A stretch of DNA of 64,000 nt from Ruegeria sp. EL01 (lineage in GTDB: Bacteria > Pseudomonadota > Alphaproteobacteria > Rhodobacterales > Rhodobacteraceae): contig NZ_OMPS01000046.1 in assembly GCF_900313035.1 (NCBI RefSeq), forward strand, positions 62,001-126,000, read 5' to 3'. A program made the translations under genes and the position numbers. Shown piece by piece: positions 9,542 to 18,800 of this stretch. How positions within the stretch are numbered: position 1 is the stretch's first letter; each line of letters opens with the position of its first letter. The notes under the pieces are model-generated. The model was not told where the DNA came from and ran no database searches. It saw nothing but the letters and a program-made list of their open reading frames with translations.

Positions 9542-10669
9542 ATGCCCGCCTTGCTGAACACTGTTGATCCCGATGGTCTCGAGGAGTTTTCTGTCGTTTT
9601 CACCGATCGCTCGCTGAATCATATGTCTGCCAAGTTTCAGACCGTCATGCGGGATGTCTCGGAGTTGTTGAAACAGGTCTACAATGCGGATGGGGTTGCG
9701 GTAATTCCCGGTGGCGGAACCTATGGGATGGAGGCGGTGGCCCGCCAGTTCGCCCGCGACGCGAATGTATTGGTGGTTCGCAACGGTTGGTTTTCCTACC
9801 GCTGGAGCCAGATCATCGAAAGCGGTGAGTTGACCGCATCCGCCACGGTCCTGAAAGCGCGTGAGACGGGCAATGCCAGCCCGTCGCCCTTTGCACCTGC
9901 ACCCATCGACGAGGTTGTGGCAACGATCCGTGACCAACGACCAGATGTCGTGTTTGCACCCCATGTCGAAACATCGGCCGGCGTGATCCTGCCTGACGAC
10001 TACGTCACTGACATGGCCGCAGCTGCGCATGAGGTTGGGGCGCTGATGGTTCTGGATTGCATCGCATCAGGATGTGCTTGGGTCGACATGAAGGCGACTG
10101 GTGTGGACGTTTTGATCTCAGCACCGCAAAAGGGGTGGAGCGCATCGCCCTGTGCCGGTCTGGTTATGTTGTCAGAGCGTGCCGAAGCGCGGCTGGAACA
10201 AACCAGTTCCGACAGTTTTGCCATCGACCTGAAGAAATGGCGCCAGATCATGCAAACCTATGAGAATGGCGGACATGCTTATCATGCCACGATGCCGACC
10301 GACGCGTTGACAGAGTTTCGGGACACCATGATCGAAACACGTGACTATGGGTTCGAAAAGCTGCGTGAAGCTCAATGGGCCTTAGGCAATGGTGTAAGAA
10401 GTATGTTGGACGACAAAGGCATCATGTCCGTAGCTGCCGACGGGTTTGGTGCCCCTGGCGTGGTTGTCAGCTATACATCAGACGCCGAAGTGCAAAACGG
10501 TAAGAAATTTGCTGCGTTGGGCATGCAGATTGCCGCCGGTGTGCCCCTGCAATGTGACGAACCCGAAGGCTTCAGCACCTTCCGCTTGGGCCTGTTCGGA
10601 TTGGACAAGCTTTATGATGTGGAGGGCACCATTACTCGCTTGAAGCGGGTGCTGGATCAGGTGCTTTGA
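9542..10669 (+). CDS. class V aminotransferase (alanine-glyoxylate/serine-pyruvate type)
   Basis: A 375-residue PLP enzyme of the class V family. The cofactor phosphate loop PGGGTYGMEAV, the aspartate block MVLDCIASG and the Schiff-base lysine in ISAPQKGW are visible in the expected order. Family members move amino groups between alanine, serine, glycine or related small amino acids and glyoxylate or pyruvate; the exact substrates are not clear. The ATG at 9542 is preferred because GAAAGGA lies six bases upstream; a TTG at 9479 and an ATG at 9495 are also in frame. It is divergent from a HutC-like regulator. Confidence 0.85.
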   Translation: MPALLNTVDPDGLEEFSVVFTDRSLNHMSAKFQTVMRDVSELLKQVYNADGVAVIPGGGTYGMEAVARQFARDANVLVVRNGWFSYRWSQIIESGELTASATVLKARETGNASPSPFAPAPIDEVVATIRDQRPDVVFAPHVETSAGVILPDDYVTDMAAAAHEVGALMVLDCIASGCAWVDMKATGVDVLISAPQKGWSASPCAGLVMLSERAEARLEQTSSDSFAIDLKKWRQIMQTYENGGHAYHATMPTDALTEFRDTMIETRDYGFEKLREAQWALGNGVRSMLDDKGIMSVAADGFGAPGVVVSYTSDAEVQNGKKFAALGMQIAAGVPLQCDEPEGFSTFRLGLFGLDKLYDVEGTITRLKRVLDQVL

Positions 10670-10682
10670 AACCGATCGGGGC

Positions 10683-11879
10683 TTAGCGGACGCCGAGCCC
10701 CATCTGCATCAGCGTCTTGCGTACCGGCGGCAGTGAATAAAGCGCATTCAACCCCATGGCGCGCGCATCGCGCAGCGGACGCGTTTCGATCATCGAGGCG
10801 CGGTTCAGCAAGTCGATACCTTTGACGCGCAGCTCGATCTCGGCGTGACGGGCTTTGTGATATGCCTCAAGCATATCCGAATCCCCAAGCCCATCGGGGC
10901 GGGCCTGCGCCAATTCCAATAAGCAGCGCAGGTCGCCCAGTGACATGTTCAAACCCTGCGCGCCGATGGGCGGCACGACATGGGCAGCCTCGGCCATCAG
11001 CGCAATGCGCTCGCCGGACAGACGTTCTGCGGACTGGCTGATGATCGGCCAGATGGTGCGACGCGAGGCCAGCTTCAACGGCCCGAACAACCCGCAGGAG
11101 CGTTCGGTCATTGCAGTCTCGAAACTTTCAGCATCCAAGTTCAGCAGCTTGATCGCGCGCGGGCCGCGTTCCATCCAAACGATGGCTGACGACGGCTGCC
11201 CCTTCCAATCGGGTAGGGGCACCAAGGTGAATGGTCCTCCGGAACGGTGAATCTCGGTCGAGACATTTTCGTGCGCAATGGGATGTGTCACGGCAAAGGC
11301 CAGCGCCTTCTGACCATAACGTGTGGTTTTGACCTGAATCCCAGCGGCTTCGCGCATCGGTGACGTGCGCCCGTCTGCAGCGATGACCAGTTTGCAGCGG
11401 ATGTGGCTGCCATCGCTTAGACCCACACGCGCCTCAGCGAAGCGGGTGAACAGGCTGACGGTGCCGGTTCCAGGCCGGAAGTCGACATTGCCCAACTCGC
11501 TCAGGCGGGCCACCATTTCGCGACGCAACAGCCAGTTGGGCAGGTTCCAGCCAAAGGGTTGATCGGAAACATCGGAGGCGTTGAAATCGCGAACAACACG
11601 CGGCTCGGGAACGTCTCCGCCCGCGTCAACGATCCGCATGATTTGAAGCGGGGCCGCATGGGCATCCAGCCGATCCCACAATCCGCATTGTTCCAGCAAG
11701 CTGTGTGCAGGTTGCAGGAATGCCGTGGTCCGCAGGTCGGACCCCTCCGCATCCCGTTCCGTTACAGGGGGTGTTGGATCAACACAGATCACGTCGAACC
11801 CTGCTGATCCAAAGGCCGCGGCAGCGGTCAATCCGGCAATACCACCGCCTGAAATCAGGATGTCACAGCTGTCATTCAT
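10683..11879 (-). CDS. UbiH/UbiF/VisC-family FAD-dependent hydroxylase
   Basis: A 398-residue flavoprotein monooxygenase of the UbiH family, most likely hydroxylating an octaprenyl or decaprenyl phenol in ubiquinone synthesis. The N-terminal dinucleotide loop ISGGGIAGL, the family motif VIAADGRTSPMRE in the middle and the second FAD block AAHVVPPIGAQGLNMSLGD near residue 285 are intact. The ATG at 11879 has CGGAGA at a good distance; an upstream ATG at 11903 is weaker. Which ring position it hydroxylates cannot be read from sequence. It converges on the aminotransferase gene. Confidence 0.88.
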   Translation of the reverse strand: MNDSCDILISGGGIAGLTAAAAFGSAGFDVICVDPTPPVTERDAEGSDLRTTAFLQPAHSLLEQCGLWDRLDAHAAPLQIMRIVDAGGDVPEPRVVRDFNASDVSDQPFGWNLPNWLLRREMVARLSELGNVDFRPGTGTVSLFTRFAEARVGLSDGSHIRCKLVIAADGRTSPMREAAGIQVKTTRYGQKALAFAVTHPIAHENVSTEIHRSGGPFTLVPLPDWKGQPSSAIVWMERGPRAIKLLNLDAESFETAMTERSCGLFGPLKLASRRTIWPIISQSAERLSGERIALMAEAAHVVPPIGAQGLNMSLGDLRCLLELAQARPDGLGDSDMLEAYHKARHAEIELRVKGIDLLNRASMIETRPLRDARAMGLNALYSLPPVRKTLMQMGLGVR

Positions 11880-11953
11880 GGCGCCATTCTCCGTTCTGGG
11901 CAAACCCTAGTGCGGTTCCATCACATGCGCCAAGTGACATCCTGTCCCGTTTC

Positions 11954-12202
11954 TCAACCCAGCGAAATGAGGATGAGTATCAGGAACATCACAGGCACCA
12001 TTGCCACGGCTGGCAGGTACAGTCCGGGCAATCCAAACACCAGAGCAGAACAGCCCCACATGCTGAAAATCGCGGCGGCCGTATAACCCAGATCCTCGGG
12101 CTCGCCATCGGCCACGTCACGGGCCATCCAGCCAAACAGGGGGATTGAATACAACATACGCTGCCACATCGGCAGGTGCCGGGGCATCTCGATCGCGCTC
12201 AT
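11954..12202 (-). CDS. small conserved membrane protein
   Basis: This 82-residue product has a short basic cytoplasmic start (PRHLPMWQRMLYSIPLFGWMARDVADGEPED) followed by two hydrophobic segments that fill the C-terminal half. The ATG at 12202 has GGAG seven bases upstream. I recognise no domain; the family and function are unknown. It lies between the UbiH-type gene and a HAD phosphatase on the same strand and could be transcribed with either. Confidence 0.7.
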   Translation of the reverse strand: MSAIEMPRHLPMWQRMLYSIPLFGWMARDVADGEPEDLGYTAAAIFSMWGCSALVFGLPGLYLPAVAMVPVMFLILILISLG

Positions 12203-12288
12203 GGGGGTCTCCGTTCTGTTCGTCGCTTTGGGGCATATAGGAATGCCGATGTTGCAGCAGAACGTGCAGATCGTCGCAGTGCGACAGG

Positions 12289-12933
12289 CTATCGCAGACG
12301 CGCCAGGAACGCCGTCAGGTCGTCGGTATGATGATGAATGTAATCGGCTTCGTGCGGGTCTGGTGCAACGTGAACGGTGCGCATTCCCATTTCGTGCGGA
12401 GATGCCAGATTCCGGGGATCATCCTCGAACATTGCGGCTTTCTCAGAGTGGATTCCATCTTTCGCGAAGATCGCTTCAAAGGCCGCTTTTTCGGGTTTTG
12501 GACGGTAACCGGCATGTTCAACGCCATAGATTGCGTCAAACAACCCCGATAAACCTCGCGCCTGTAAAACCCGCTCTGCATATGGCGCGCTGCCGTTGGT
12601 GTAGACGATACATCGACCCGGCAGCGACCGGATATGGTCCGCCAGTGCCGCATCCGGGATAATATGGCTCATATCGACCTGATGCACGGCTTGAAGATAG
12701 GGATCGGGGTCCAGATCGTGCTCGGCCATTAGCCCGGCAAGTGTGGTGCCGTATTCGCGCCAGTAATGAGATCGCAACCGGTCCGCCTCTGCGCGATCCA
12801 CGCCGATAGCCTTTACCACATAGTTGGTCATCAGCACCTCGATCTGATCGAAGAGACGCATATGCGGCGGGTAAAGCGTGTTGTCGAGATCGAACACCCA
12901 TTGGGTGACGTGAGCAAATGCAGGTTTGACCAT
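12289..12933 (-). CDS. pyrimidine 5'-nucleotidase, HAD-IA family
   Basis: A 214-residue haloacid-dehalogenase-type phosphatase. Motif I is FDLDNTLYP (residues 14-22), motif II is VYTNGS, motif III lysine is in RPKPEKAAF and motif IV is MFEDDPRNL. The NTLYP form of motif I is characteristic of the SDT1-like pyrimidine 5'-nucleotidases that dephosphorylate UMP, CMP and analogues. It stands between a small membrane protein gene and a divergent GntR regulator. The substrate assignment rests on motif I only. Confidence 0.85.
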   Translation of the reverse strand: MVKPAFAHVTQWVFDLDNTLYPPHMRLFDQIEVLMTNYVVKAIGVDRAEADRLRSHYWREYGTTLAGLMAEHDLDPDPYLQAVHQVDMSHIIPDAALADHIRSLPGRCIVYTNGSAPYAERVLQARGLSGLFDAIYGVEHAGYRPKPEKAAFEAIFAKDGIHSEKAAMFEDDPRNLASPHEMGMRTVHVAPDPHEADYIHHHTDDLTAFLARLR

Positions 12934-13033
12934 GATTAGGGTTTAGGGCGCAGCGTCGAGGTTTTCAATGCCGCTCTTGATTGCAGGGCCTTGAGACGGA
13001 TAGACATGTCCGAACGAGGAGACGAAGCACCCC

Positions 13034-13681
13034 ATGAGCCCGACACGAACCTCTAACAAAGACGCCTATACCCTGATACTCGAAGCGATCGACGTGGGTG
13101 TTTATCGACCCGGTGATCGTCTGGTCGAAAGCGAGCTGGCCGAACGGTTTGGTGTATCCCGAACGCCGATCCGCGAGGCATTGCAGCGATTGGAAACTCA
13201 GTCGCTGCTGGAGAGGGACGGGCGATCGCTGATTGTCGCATCTCTGGATCACAACCAGATGGCCGAATTGTACATCGTGCGCCGCGAGTTGGAGGGGCTT
13301 GCCGCGCGGCTTGCGGCCAAACATGCCACTGAAGAAGAGATCAAGGTGCTGCAGGATATGGTTGCCGCAGATGATGCGCTGGTGGATGATCCGTCGGCTT
13401 TGTCGCGCGCCAACCGGCGGTTCCATGAACAGATTCATCTGGCGTCCCACAACCGCTATCTGGTTCAGCAGTTGAATTTGGTGCATCGCACCATGGCCCT
13501 AATGGCGACCACGTCCTTGGCGGTTCAGGGCCGCGGAGAAATCGCGCAGAGCGAACATAAGGGCATTGTCGAAGCTATCACCGCCCGAGATGAAGAGGCT
13601 GCAGACCGCGCTTTGAAGGAACACATTTCCATTGCGTTCATGACTCGCCTGAAACAAGACGCCGTCCGGCGCGAAAGCTGA
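13034..13681 (+). CDS. GntR-family regulator, FCD (FadR) type
   Basis: A 215-residue protein with an N-terminal GntR winged helix (YTLILEAIDVGVYRPGDRL, LAERFGVSRTPIREALQRLETQSLL) and an all-helical FCD ligand domain whose metal-site histidines are visible in RRFHEQIHLASHN and SEHKGIVEAI. FCD members bind small carboxylates through a metal ion. It is preceded by GAGGAG. The next gene is convergent only three bases away. No obvious target operon lies next to it, so its regulon is unknown. Confidence 0.88.
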   Translation: MSPTRTSNKDAYTLILEAIDVGVYRPGDRLVESELAERFGVSRTPIREALQRLETQSLLERDGRSLIVASLDHNQMAELYIVRRELEGLAARLAAKHATEEEIKVLQDMVAADDALVDDPSALSRANRRFHEQIHLASHNRYLVQQLNLVHRTMALMATTSLAVQGRGEIAQSEHKGIVEAITARDEEAADRALKEHISIAFMTRLKQDAVRRES

Positions 13682-13684
13682 TCC

Positions 13685-15565
13685 TCAGGCCAATGGCAGG
13701 TCTTCGTCGGCCTGACCGTGCTGGGTTTTGTCCCAATAGAACGGTTTCACGGCCAGCTCCCACAGGGCTTTGTAGGCTGCCAGGATGCCCAACGGGAAAT
13801 ACAGAAACATAGTTGGAACAAACGGCAACAAAAACCGGCGCTCTGGTGCAGAAACGGCCAGAGCGCTGACGGCCATGTTCAAACCTTCGGCTGCCAGAAA
13901 CAGCCAAACAAGTGACGTCAGCATCTCATGAGAGATGACCTGCATCATTGGGTTGTACAGCCCCAACGCCGTCAACCAGAAAACCCATAGCACCGGGGCC
14001 AGCAGGAACTGACCGATTGTTCCCAGAAAAAACGCCTGAACACCCATGAATTTGCGCAGCCCAAGGTCTTGGTACAGTCGCAGCGGATCGCGCATATGCA
14101 CCAGATAGGTGACCATGAACCCCTTGAGCCAGCGAGAGCGTTGTTTCACCCATGGCCAAGCGCGAAAGTTTGCCTCTTCAAACGTCGTGGTATCGACCAT
14201 TTCGGTCCGGTAGCCCGCTCGGCTTAGCCGTACGCCCAGATCTGCGTCTTCGGTGACATTATGGGCATCCCAACCGCCAAGCTCTAACAGCTTGTCACGA
14301 CGGAAGAAAAATGTGGTTCCGCCCAGCGGAACGACAAGTCCCAGGCGGGCAATTCCCGGCAGGATGATCCGGAACCAGCTATTGTATTCGATTGAAAAGC
14401 AACGTGAACGCCAATTGGTGCGAGGATTGTAATAGTCCAGACCGCCCTGCAGGCAGACGACTTCGGGGGCGGCTTGTGTGAAGTGGTTGACCACACGTTC
14501 GATCTGGTCCGGTTGGGGCGCATCCTCGGCATCCCAAACGCCCAGAATGTCACCCCTGCAAAAGTCCAACGCATAGTTCATTGCACGAGGTTTGGTTGTC
14601 AGCCCGTTGAATTCGGGCACTTCTATCGTGCGGATCCAGCTTGGTAAGTCGGCATCTGCCAGCGCCTTGCGTGTGACATCATCCTTTTCCTCCAGGACCA
14701 GAATGACATCTAGCAGAGCCTTGGGGTACGTCAGCCGTTGGAGCCGGCGAACCAGTGCATCAGCAATCTCTCGTTCCTTGTACAAGGGCACCATGATCGA
14801 GACACAGGGATGGCGGAGGGGGACGGCAGCGATTTCTGACCGGTCAGATTTGCGAGAAAGCTGATGAAGGACATATGCCAAGGCGCCTGAAATTCGCAGG
14901 GCAGAAAACAAGATCAGCGTGCCAACCGTCAAGAAAAGCAAGGTCGCTAGACTGACGTGGGGCACCGCTGTCAAAAGTGCTACAGCGCCGACGACCGCTG
15001 CAACAGGGCGCACGCGCGACCCGGCAGTCCATGTGCGGCAGCTTTGTGCTTCGTCCACTCGGGTTTCCGCAGCCTGCGCAAGAGGTTTGGCAAACTGGCG
15101 GGCAATTGTGCGATCGATCTGATCAGGGGCAGCCAGAACCGGAATGACTGCGTAACCGCAATTCTGCATTTCCTTGGAAACGGTGGCAAAGAGATCGGGT
15201 CGCGCTGTTGCAACCAAAAGCAGGGGGCCGACGCGCATCCACGGAACAACGTTGTGAGCTAGCCAGAAACTGACCGGCTTAAGGTCGCTTAACCCCGGCA
15301 TAGGCGGAATTTCGTCAAGGTTTGCAATTTGCCAACCGGATTGTTCCGCCAAAGCGTTCAACACGTCCTGCCGAGTGATCCAGCCTTCGCCCACAAGGAT
15401 TTCACCCAGCGGTGCTTTTTGCCGGGCTTGCAGGTGAAGGGCGCGATCCAATTGCGTCTGGGTGATTATCCCTTGCTCTAACAAGCAAGAGCCAAGCGGT
15501 TTGCGCAGGCCCTCTGCTGGAATTGGTGCGGCAGAGGTGAAGTTCTGAAGATTTAGCTCGACCAT
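13685..15565 (-). CDS. processive glycosyltransferase (GT2) with N-terminal MshEN c-di-GMP domain
   Basis: A 626-residue inner-membrane glycan synthase. Residues about 22-46 and 51-75 are two consecutive copies of the MshEN motif (LG, then a hydrophobic pair, then L..AL..Q), which binds c-di-GMP in type II/IV pilus ATPases. After a linker and two membrane segments (about 195-245) comes a GT2 catalytic domain with PLYKER, DAEDAPQ (DXD-like), TEDADLGVRL and the QRSRW signature of processive synthases, and then several C-terminal membrane segments. The ATG at 15565 follows CAGGG; an ATG at 15598 is also in frame. It likely makes an exported polysaccharide under c-di-GMP control; the sugar is unknown. 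Confidence 0.85.
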   Translation of the reverse strand: MVELNLQNFTSAAPIPAEGLRKPLGSCLLEQGIITQTQLDRALHLQARQKAPLGEILVGEGWITRQDVLNALAEQSGWQIANLDEIPPMPGLSDLKPVSFWLAHNVVPWMRVGPLLLVATARPDLFATVSKEMQNCGYAVIPVLAAPDQIDRTIARQFAKPLAQAAETRVDEAQSCRTWTAGSRVRPVAAVVGAVALLTAVPHVSLATLLFLTVGTLILFSALRISGALAYVLHQLSRKSDRSEIAAVPLRHPCVSIMVPLYKEREIADALVRRLQRLTYPKALLDVILVLEEKDDVTRKALADADLPSWIRTIEVPEFNGLTTKPRAMNYALDFCRGDILGVWDAEDAPQPDQIERVVNHFTQAAPEVVCLQGGLDYYNPRTNWRSRCFSIEYNSWFRIILPGIARLGLVVPLGGTTFFFRRDKLLELGGWDAHNVTEDADLGVRLSRAGYRTEMVDTTTFEEANFRAWPWVKQRSRWLKGFMVTYLVHMRDPLRLYQDLGLRKFMGVQAFFLGTIGQFLLAPVLWVFWLTALGLYNPMMQVISHEMLTSLVWLFLAAEGLNMAVSALAVSAPERRFLLPFVPTMFLYFPLGILAAYKALWELAVKPFYWDKTQHGQADEDLPLA

Positions 15566-15647
15566 TAATACAACCCTGACGCAATTACTTGCCATCAAGG
15601 TTGTGCATTCTAGGTTAACACGCAGTTAACACTGGATGATTTGGCGG

Positions 15648-16814
15648 CTACGCCTTTTCTTTGCTATCCGTCATCGCGGCAGCAAAGCGCTCGAACAGGT
15701 AAAAGCTATCTTGCGGTCCAGGTGACGCTTCTGGGTGATATTGGACGGAATAGACCGGACGATCCGCCATGCGGATTCCGCAATTCGACCCGTCAAACAG
15801 CGAGCGATGGGTTTCAACGACCCCAGCGGGCAAAGACTGCGCGTCCACGGCAAACCCATGGTTCATCGACGTGATCTCGACCTTACCGGTATCCAGATCT
15901 TTGACAGGGTGATTTGCGCCATGGTGGCCGTGGTTCATTTTGACGGTCTGACCGCCAAGCGCCAGTGCCAGCATCTGATGGCCGAGGCAGATCCCGAACA
16001 CGGGCAGCTCAGTCGTATCCAGGATTTCCTTGATCATCGGTACAGCATATTCACCGGTTGCTGCCGGGTCGCCGGGACCGTTAGACAGGAACACACCATC
16101 CGGATCGTGCGCCAGCACCTCGGCAGCCGTCGCAGTTGCAGGCAGGACGGTAACATCGCAACCTGCAGAGGCCAGACAGCGTAGGATGTTGCGTTTGGCG
16201 CCATAGTCAACCGCCACAACCTTGTGGACAGGGTTTTCCTGGCGCTGATACCCTTCGGGCCACGCCCAACGCATTTCATCCCAGCGATAGCTTTGGGCGC
16301 AGGTGACATCTTTGGCCAGATCCATGCCTTCCAGCCCGGCAAATCCGCGCGCAGCGGCGATCAGAGCTTCGATGTCGAAGTTGCCGTCGGGGTCATGCGC
16401 CAGCGCGACATGCGGCGCGCCTTGCTGACGGATCGCGCGAGTCAGACGGCGGGTATCGACGCCACCGATGGCGATCCGCCCACGACGGGCCAGCCACCCT
16501 TTCAACTCCTCTGCCGACCGCCAGTTTGATGGCTCGGTTGGGTCCCATTTGACCACCATACCGGCTGCGACTGGATCGCCGGTTTCGTCATCATCTGGGT
16601 TCACGCCGACATTGCCGATATGGGGGAAGGTGAAGGTCACGATCTGTCCCGCATAAGAGGGGTCGGTCATGATCTCCTGATACCCAGTCATCGCCGTGTT
16701 AAAGCACAACTCGGCTACAGTTTGGCCGGTTGCGCCGAAGCCGATACCATAAAACAGAGTTCCGTCGGCCAATGCCAGACATGCGGTGGGCTTGGACTGA
16801 ACATTCTCGGCCAT
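15648..16814 (-). CDS. carA: carbamoyl-phosphate synthase small (glutaminase) subunit
   Basis: CarA hydrolyses glutamine and passes ammonia to CarB, which makes carbamoyl phosphate for arginine and pyrimidines. The N-terminal CPSase_sm domain (ALADGTLFYGIGFGATG, FNTAMTGYQEI) is followed by a class I glutamine amidotransferase domain with the catalytic cysteine in VFGICLGHQ and the histidine-glutamate pair in YHPEASPGP. The ATG at 16814 with AGGAG nine bases upstream gives 388 residues, normal for the family. The large subunit carB is not in the window. The divergent neighbour is yqeY, an arrangement I believe is common in this order. Confidence 0.97.
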   Translation of the reverse strand: MAENVQSKPTACLALADGTLFYGIGFGATGQTVAELCFNTAMTGYQEIMTDPSYAGQIVTFTFPHIGNVGVNPDDDETGDPVAAGMVVKWDPTEPSNWRSAEELKGWLARRGRIAIGGVDTRRLTRAIRQQGAPHVALAHDPDGNFDIEALIAAARGFAGLEGMDLAKDVTCAQSYRWDEMRWAWPEGYQRQENPVHKVVAVDYGAKRNILRCLASAGCDVTVLPATATAAEVLAHDPDGVFLSNGPGDPAATGEYAVPMIKEILDTTELPVFGICLGHQMLALALGGQTVKMNHGHHGANHPVKDLDTGKVEITSMNHGFAVDAQSLPAGVVETHRSLFDGSNCGIRMADRPVYSVQYHPEASPGPQDSFYLFERFAAAMTDSKEKA

Positions 16815-16997
16815 GGCGCGACTCTCCTGCAGGGTAAACCGGCGCATACCTAAGGGGGATAGGCCGCTGGGTCAAGTCTGATCAATTTTTAGGCTATCGT
16901 TTAAATTCAAACACTTAACTGTATTCATCGACTGTTGTATCGCGCTTTTTAATTCGATATGTTCGTGGTTCCGTTGCCATGGGGATGGACAGACCAG

Positions 16998-17483
16998 ATG
17001 GATATGCGATCAAGGGTGAACACCGCCCTGAAGCAAGCAATGAAAGACAAAGCAGCTGAGCGTTTGTCGACGCTGAGGCTGATCAACGCGGCAATTAAAG
17101 ACCGGGATATCGCCACGCGGGGATCCGGTAATGAAGAGGCCAAAGGATGCGGCGACTCTGAGGTTCTTGAAATCCTTGGAAAAATGACCAAGCAGCGCAA
17201 AGAAAGCGCGCGCGCCTACGAAGAAGGCGGACGTTTGGACCTGGCGGAGCGTGAGTTGCGCGAAGTTGCCATCATCGAGGAGTTTCTGCCCAAGCAGCTT
17301 GATGAAGATGAAGTCAGCGACGCCATTCAGACGGCCATTACTGCGACCGGCGCAGGGTCTATCCGTGACATGGGCAAAGTGATGGGCGAGCTTAAGACCC
17401 GCTACACTGGTCAGATGGATTTCGGAAAAGTCGGCTCGATGGTCAAAGATCATCTATGCGCTGCGTCCAGCGGCGGCTGCTGA
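16998..17483 (+). CDS. yqeY: GatB/YqeY-domain protein
   Basis: A 161-residue protein matching the YqeY family, which shares its fold with the tail of the GatB amidotransferase subunit and may interact with tRNA. The helical N-terminus (RVNTALKQAMKDKAAERLSTLRLI) and the C-terminal tail domain (SIRDMGKVMGELK, GQMDFGKV) are clear. The ATG at 16998 starts the conserved region; an ATG at 16959 is in frame but adds unconserved residues. It is divergent from carA. The biochemical role is not established for the family. Confidence 0.88.
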   Translation: MDMRSRVNTALKQAMKDKAAERLSTLRLINAAIKDRDIATRGSGNEEAKGCGDSEVLEILGKMTKQRKESARAYEEGGRLDLAERELREVAIIEEFLPKQLDEDEVSDAIQTAITATGAGSIRDMGKVMGELKTRYTGQMDFGKVGSMVKDHLCAASSGGC

Positions 17484-17507
17484 GAATATCTTGCACTAAA
17501 AACTGGG

Positions 17508-17999
17508 CTACTGGGCGGCTGAATCGTGCAGTTTCTCGACAAGGTCATCATAGAGTGTGATGCGTTCATCCTCGGACAGGAACGCGCCAATCTCGACCTC
17601 TCGGCCATCTCCGATCAATGTGACATAGTGCGGGACCGGCCCGCCTTTTGTGTGCATCTCAGGACGTGCCCAATAGCGATTGCATGACCATTCCTGATCA
17701 CCTCGACCGGGCGTGTGGTGAACCAGCTTCGCCTGGGATCCCTTTAGGGTCAGCACCTCGAACGCACTGCGCGCATGATAGTTTGTCTGTATGGCCAGCC
17801 ACAGCCCCAAGACGGTCAGCAACAAGAAAGGCAGCAATCCCCACAGGATGACCGAACCCAACATTGCCAACAGTGGAATAAGCCCAAACAGGAACACCGA
17901 CAAGATAACGATCATCGCCCCGCGCGGTGGCAGAGAGTTGTGCGGCCAAAGGCGCAGTTCTTGTTCGGTTTCCGATGTTTGTTTCCATCGATAAGGCAT
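17508..17999 (-). CDS. DUF2244-family membrane protein
   Basis: A 163-residue protein that matches my recollection of DUF2244 in alphaproteobacteria: a basic N-terminal stretch, two hydrophobic membrane segments (about residues 30-75) and a soluble C-terminal domain containing LVHHTPGRGDQEWSCNRYWARPEM and a final FLSEDERITLYDDL helix. The function is unknown. Homologues often sit near cytochrome oxidase genes, as here with ctaD 800 bp away. The ATG at 17999 has no clear ribosome binding site, and a GTG at 18017 is an alternative. Confidence 0.75.
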   Translation of the reverse strand: MPYRWKQTSETEQELRLWPHNSLPPRGAMIVILSVFLFGLIPLLAMLGSVILWGLLPFLLLTVLGLWLAIQTNYHARSAFEVLTLKGSQAKLVHHTPGRGDQEWSCNRYWARPEMHTKGGPVPHYVTLIGDGREVEIGAFLSEDERITLYDDLVEKLHDSAAQ

Positions 18000-18043
18000 A
18001 GCTAAAAAATAACGCACTATGGTCGGGTGTCGACGGTTAATGA

Positions 18044-18643
18044 TCAGATGACGTGACCAACGCGCACCCAGGACAACGCATCATCCAAACGGTCATCGCC
18101 CCAGAAAACCTCTCCGCGTACAACAAGGCTGGGTGCGCCAAACACCCCAAGCCGGGTGGCCTGGTCTGTCTCGGCCTCTAAGGCAGCCACAATATCCGGG
18201 CTGCGGGCGCGGGCAAGGGCCAGACGCGGATCCTGTTGACAGCGCAGCAGCGCCTCGGACAGGGCCGATTCACTGCCTGCCTCGACACCTTCTTCGAACC
18301 AGATGCGATACAGGTTCTGGGTGAACAGCTTTCCCCATCCGTCTTTCATTCCCAACAAAGCGACCTGATTGGCGAGGGCCAGATCCGAGATCGGGTAGGG
18401 GGCTGGCAGGTTGGCATGGATACGGTACTTGGCGGCGCGGCGTTCAATGTCGCGCCACATATAGGCCGATTTAACCGGTTTGCCTGCAAAGGGAATGTTC
18501 TGTTGTTCCGACATGACGGTGCGCACGTTGAATGGTCTCCAAACAACCGTCGCATCGTTTTCGTCGCACCAATCATCCAGACGCATGACCGTCAGAAAGC
18601 TGTAAGTGCTGCCGATTGAAAACCAAAAGTCAATTTCGGGCAT
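18044..18643 (-). CDS. 2-hydroxychromene-2-carboxylate isomerase / DsbA-fold kappa-GST-like protein
   Basis: A 199-residue DsbA-fold protein of the 2-hydroxychromene-2-carboxylate isomerase (NahD)/kappa GST family. It begins with EIDFWFSIGSTYSFL, where the serine that replaces the thioredoxin cysteine binds glutathione, and ends with GVFGAPSLVVRGEVFWGDDRL, the cis-proline loop and C-terminal signature. No aromatic catabolic genes are near, so the true substrate may be different from that of NahD. GGAGG lies seven bases before the ATG. A terminator separates it from ctaD upstream. Confidence 0.85.
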   Translation of the reverse strand: MPEIDFWFSIGSTYSFLTVMRLDDWCDENDATVVWRPFNVRTVMSEQQNIPFAGKPVKSAYMWRDIERRAAKYRIHANLPAPYPISDLALANQVALLGMKDGWGKLFTQNLYRIWFEEGVEAGSESALSEALLRCQQDPRLALARARSPDIVAALEAETDQATRLGVFGAPSLVVRGEVFWGDDRLDDALSWVRVGHVI

Positions 18644-18754
18644 CAGGAACCTCCGGATTGCCGGATAAGTTGCCCGAACCAGAATAGCCTATTTTTTCCG
18701 GTCTGGCGACTTGTTCGCTTTTCCGGTGCCAGAATGGGCATGCCCGTCAACGAA

Positions 18755-18782
18755 AAAACCCCGCCGTGTAGGGCGGGGTTTT
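18755..18782. terminator. intrinsic terminator after ctaD
   Basis: An 11-bp perfect stem (arms 18755-18765 and 18772-18782, AAAACCCCGCC and its complement) with a six-base loop lies just beyond the ctaD stop on the minus strand and is followed there by a run of Ts. Confidence 0.85.
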
Positions 18783-18800
18783 CCAAGATTTGGAAAGGGA

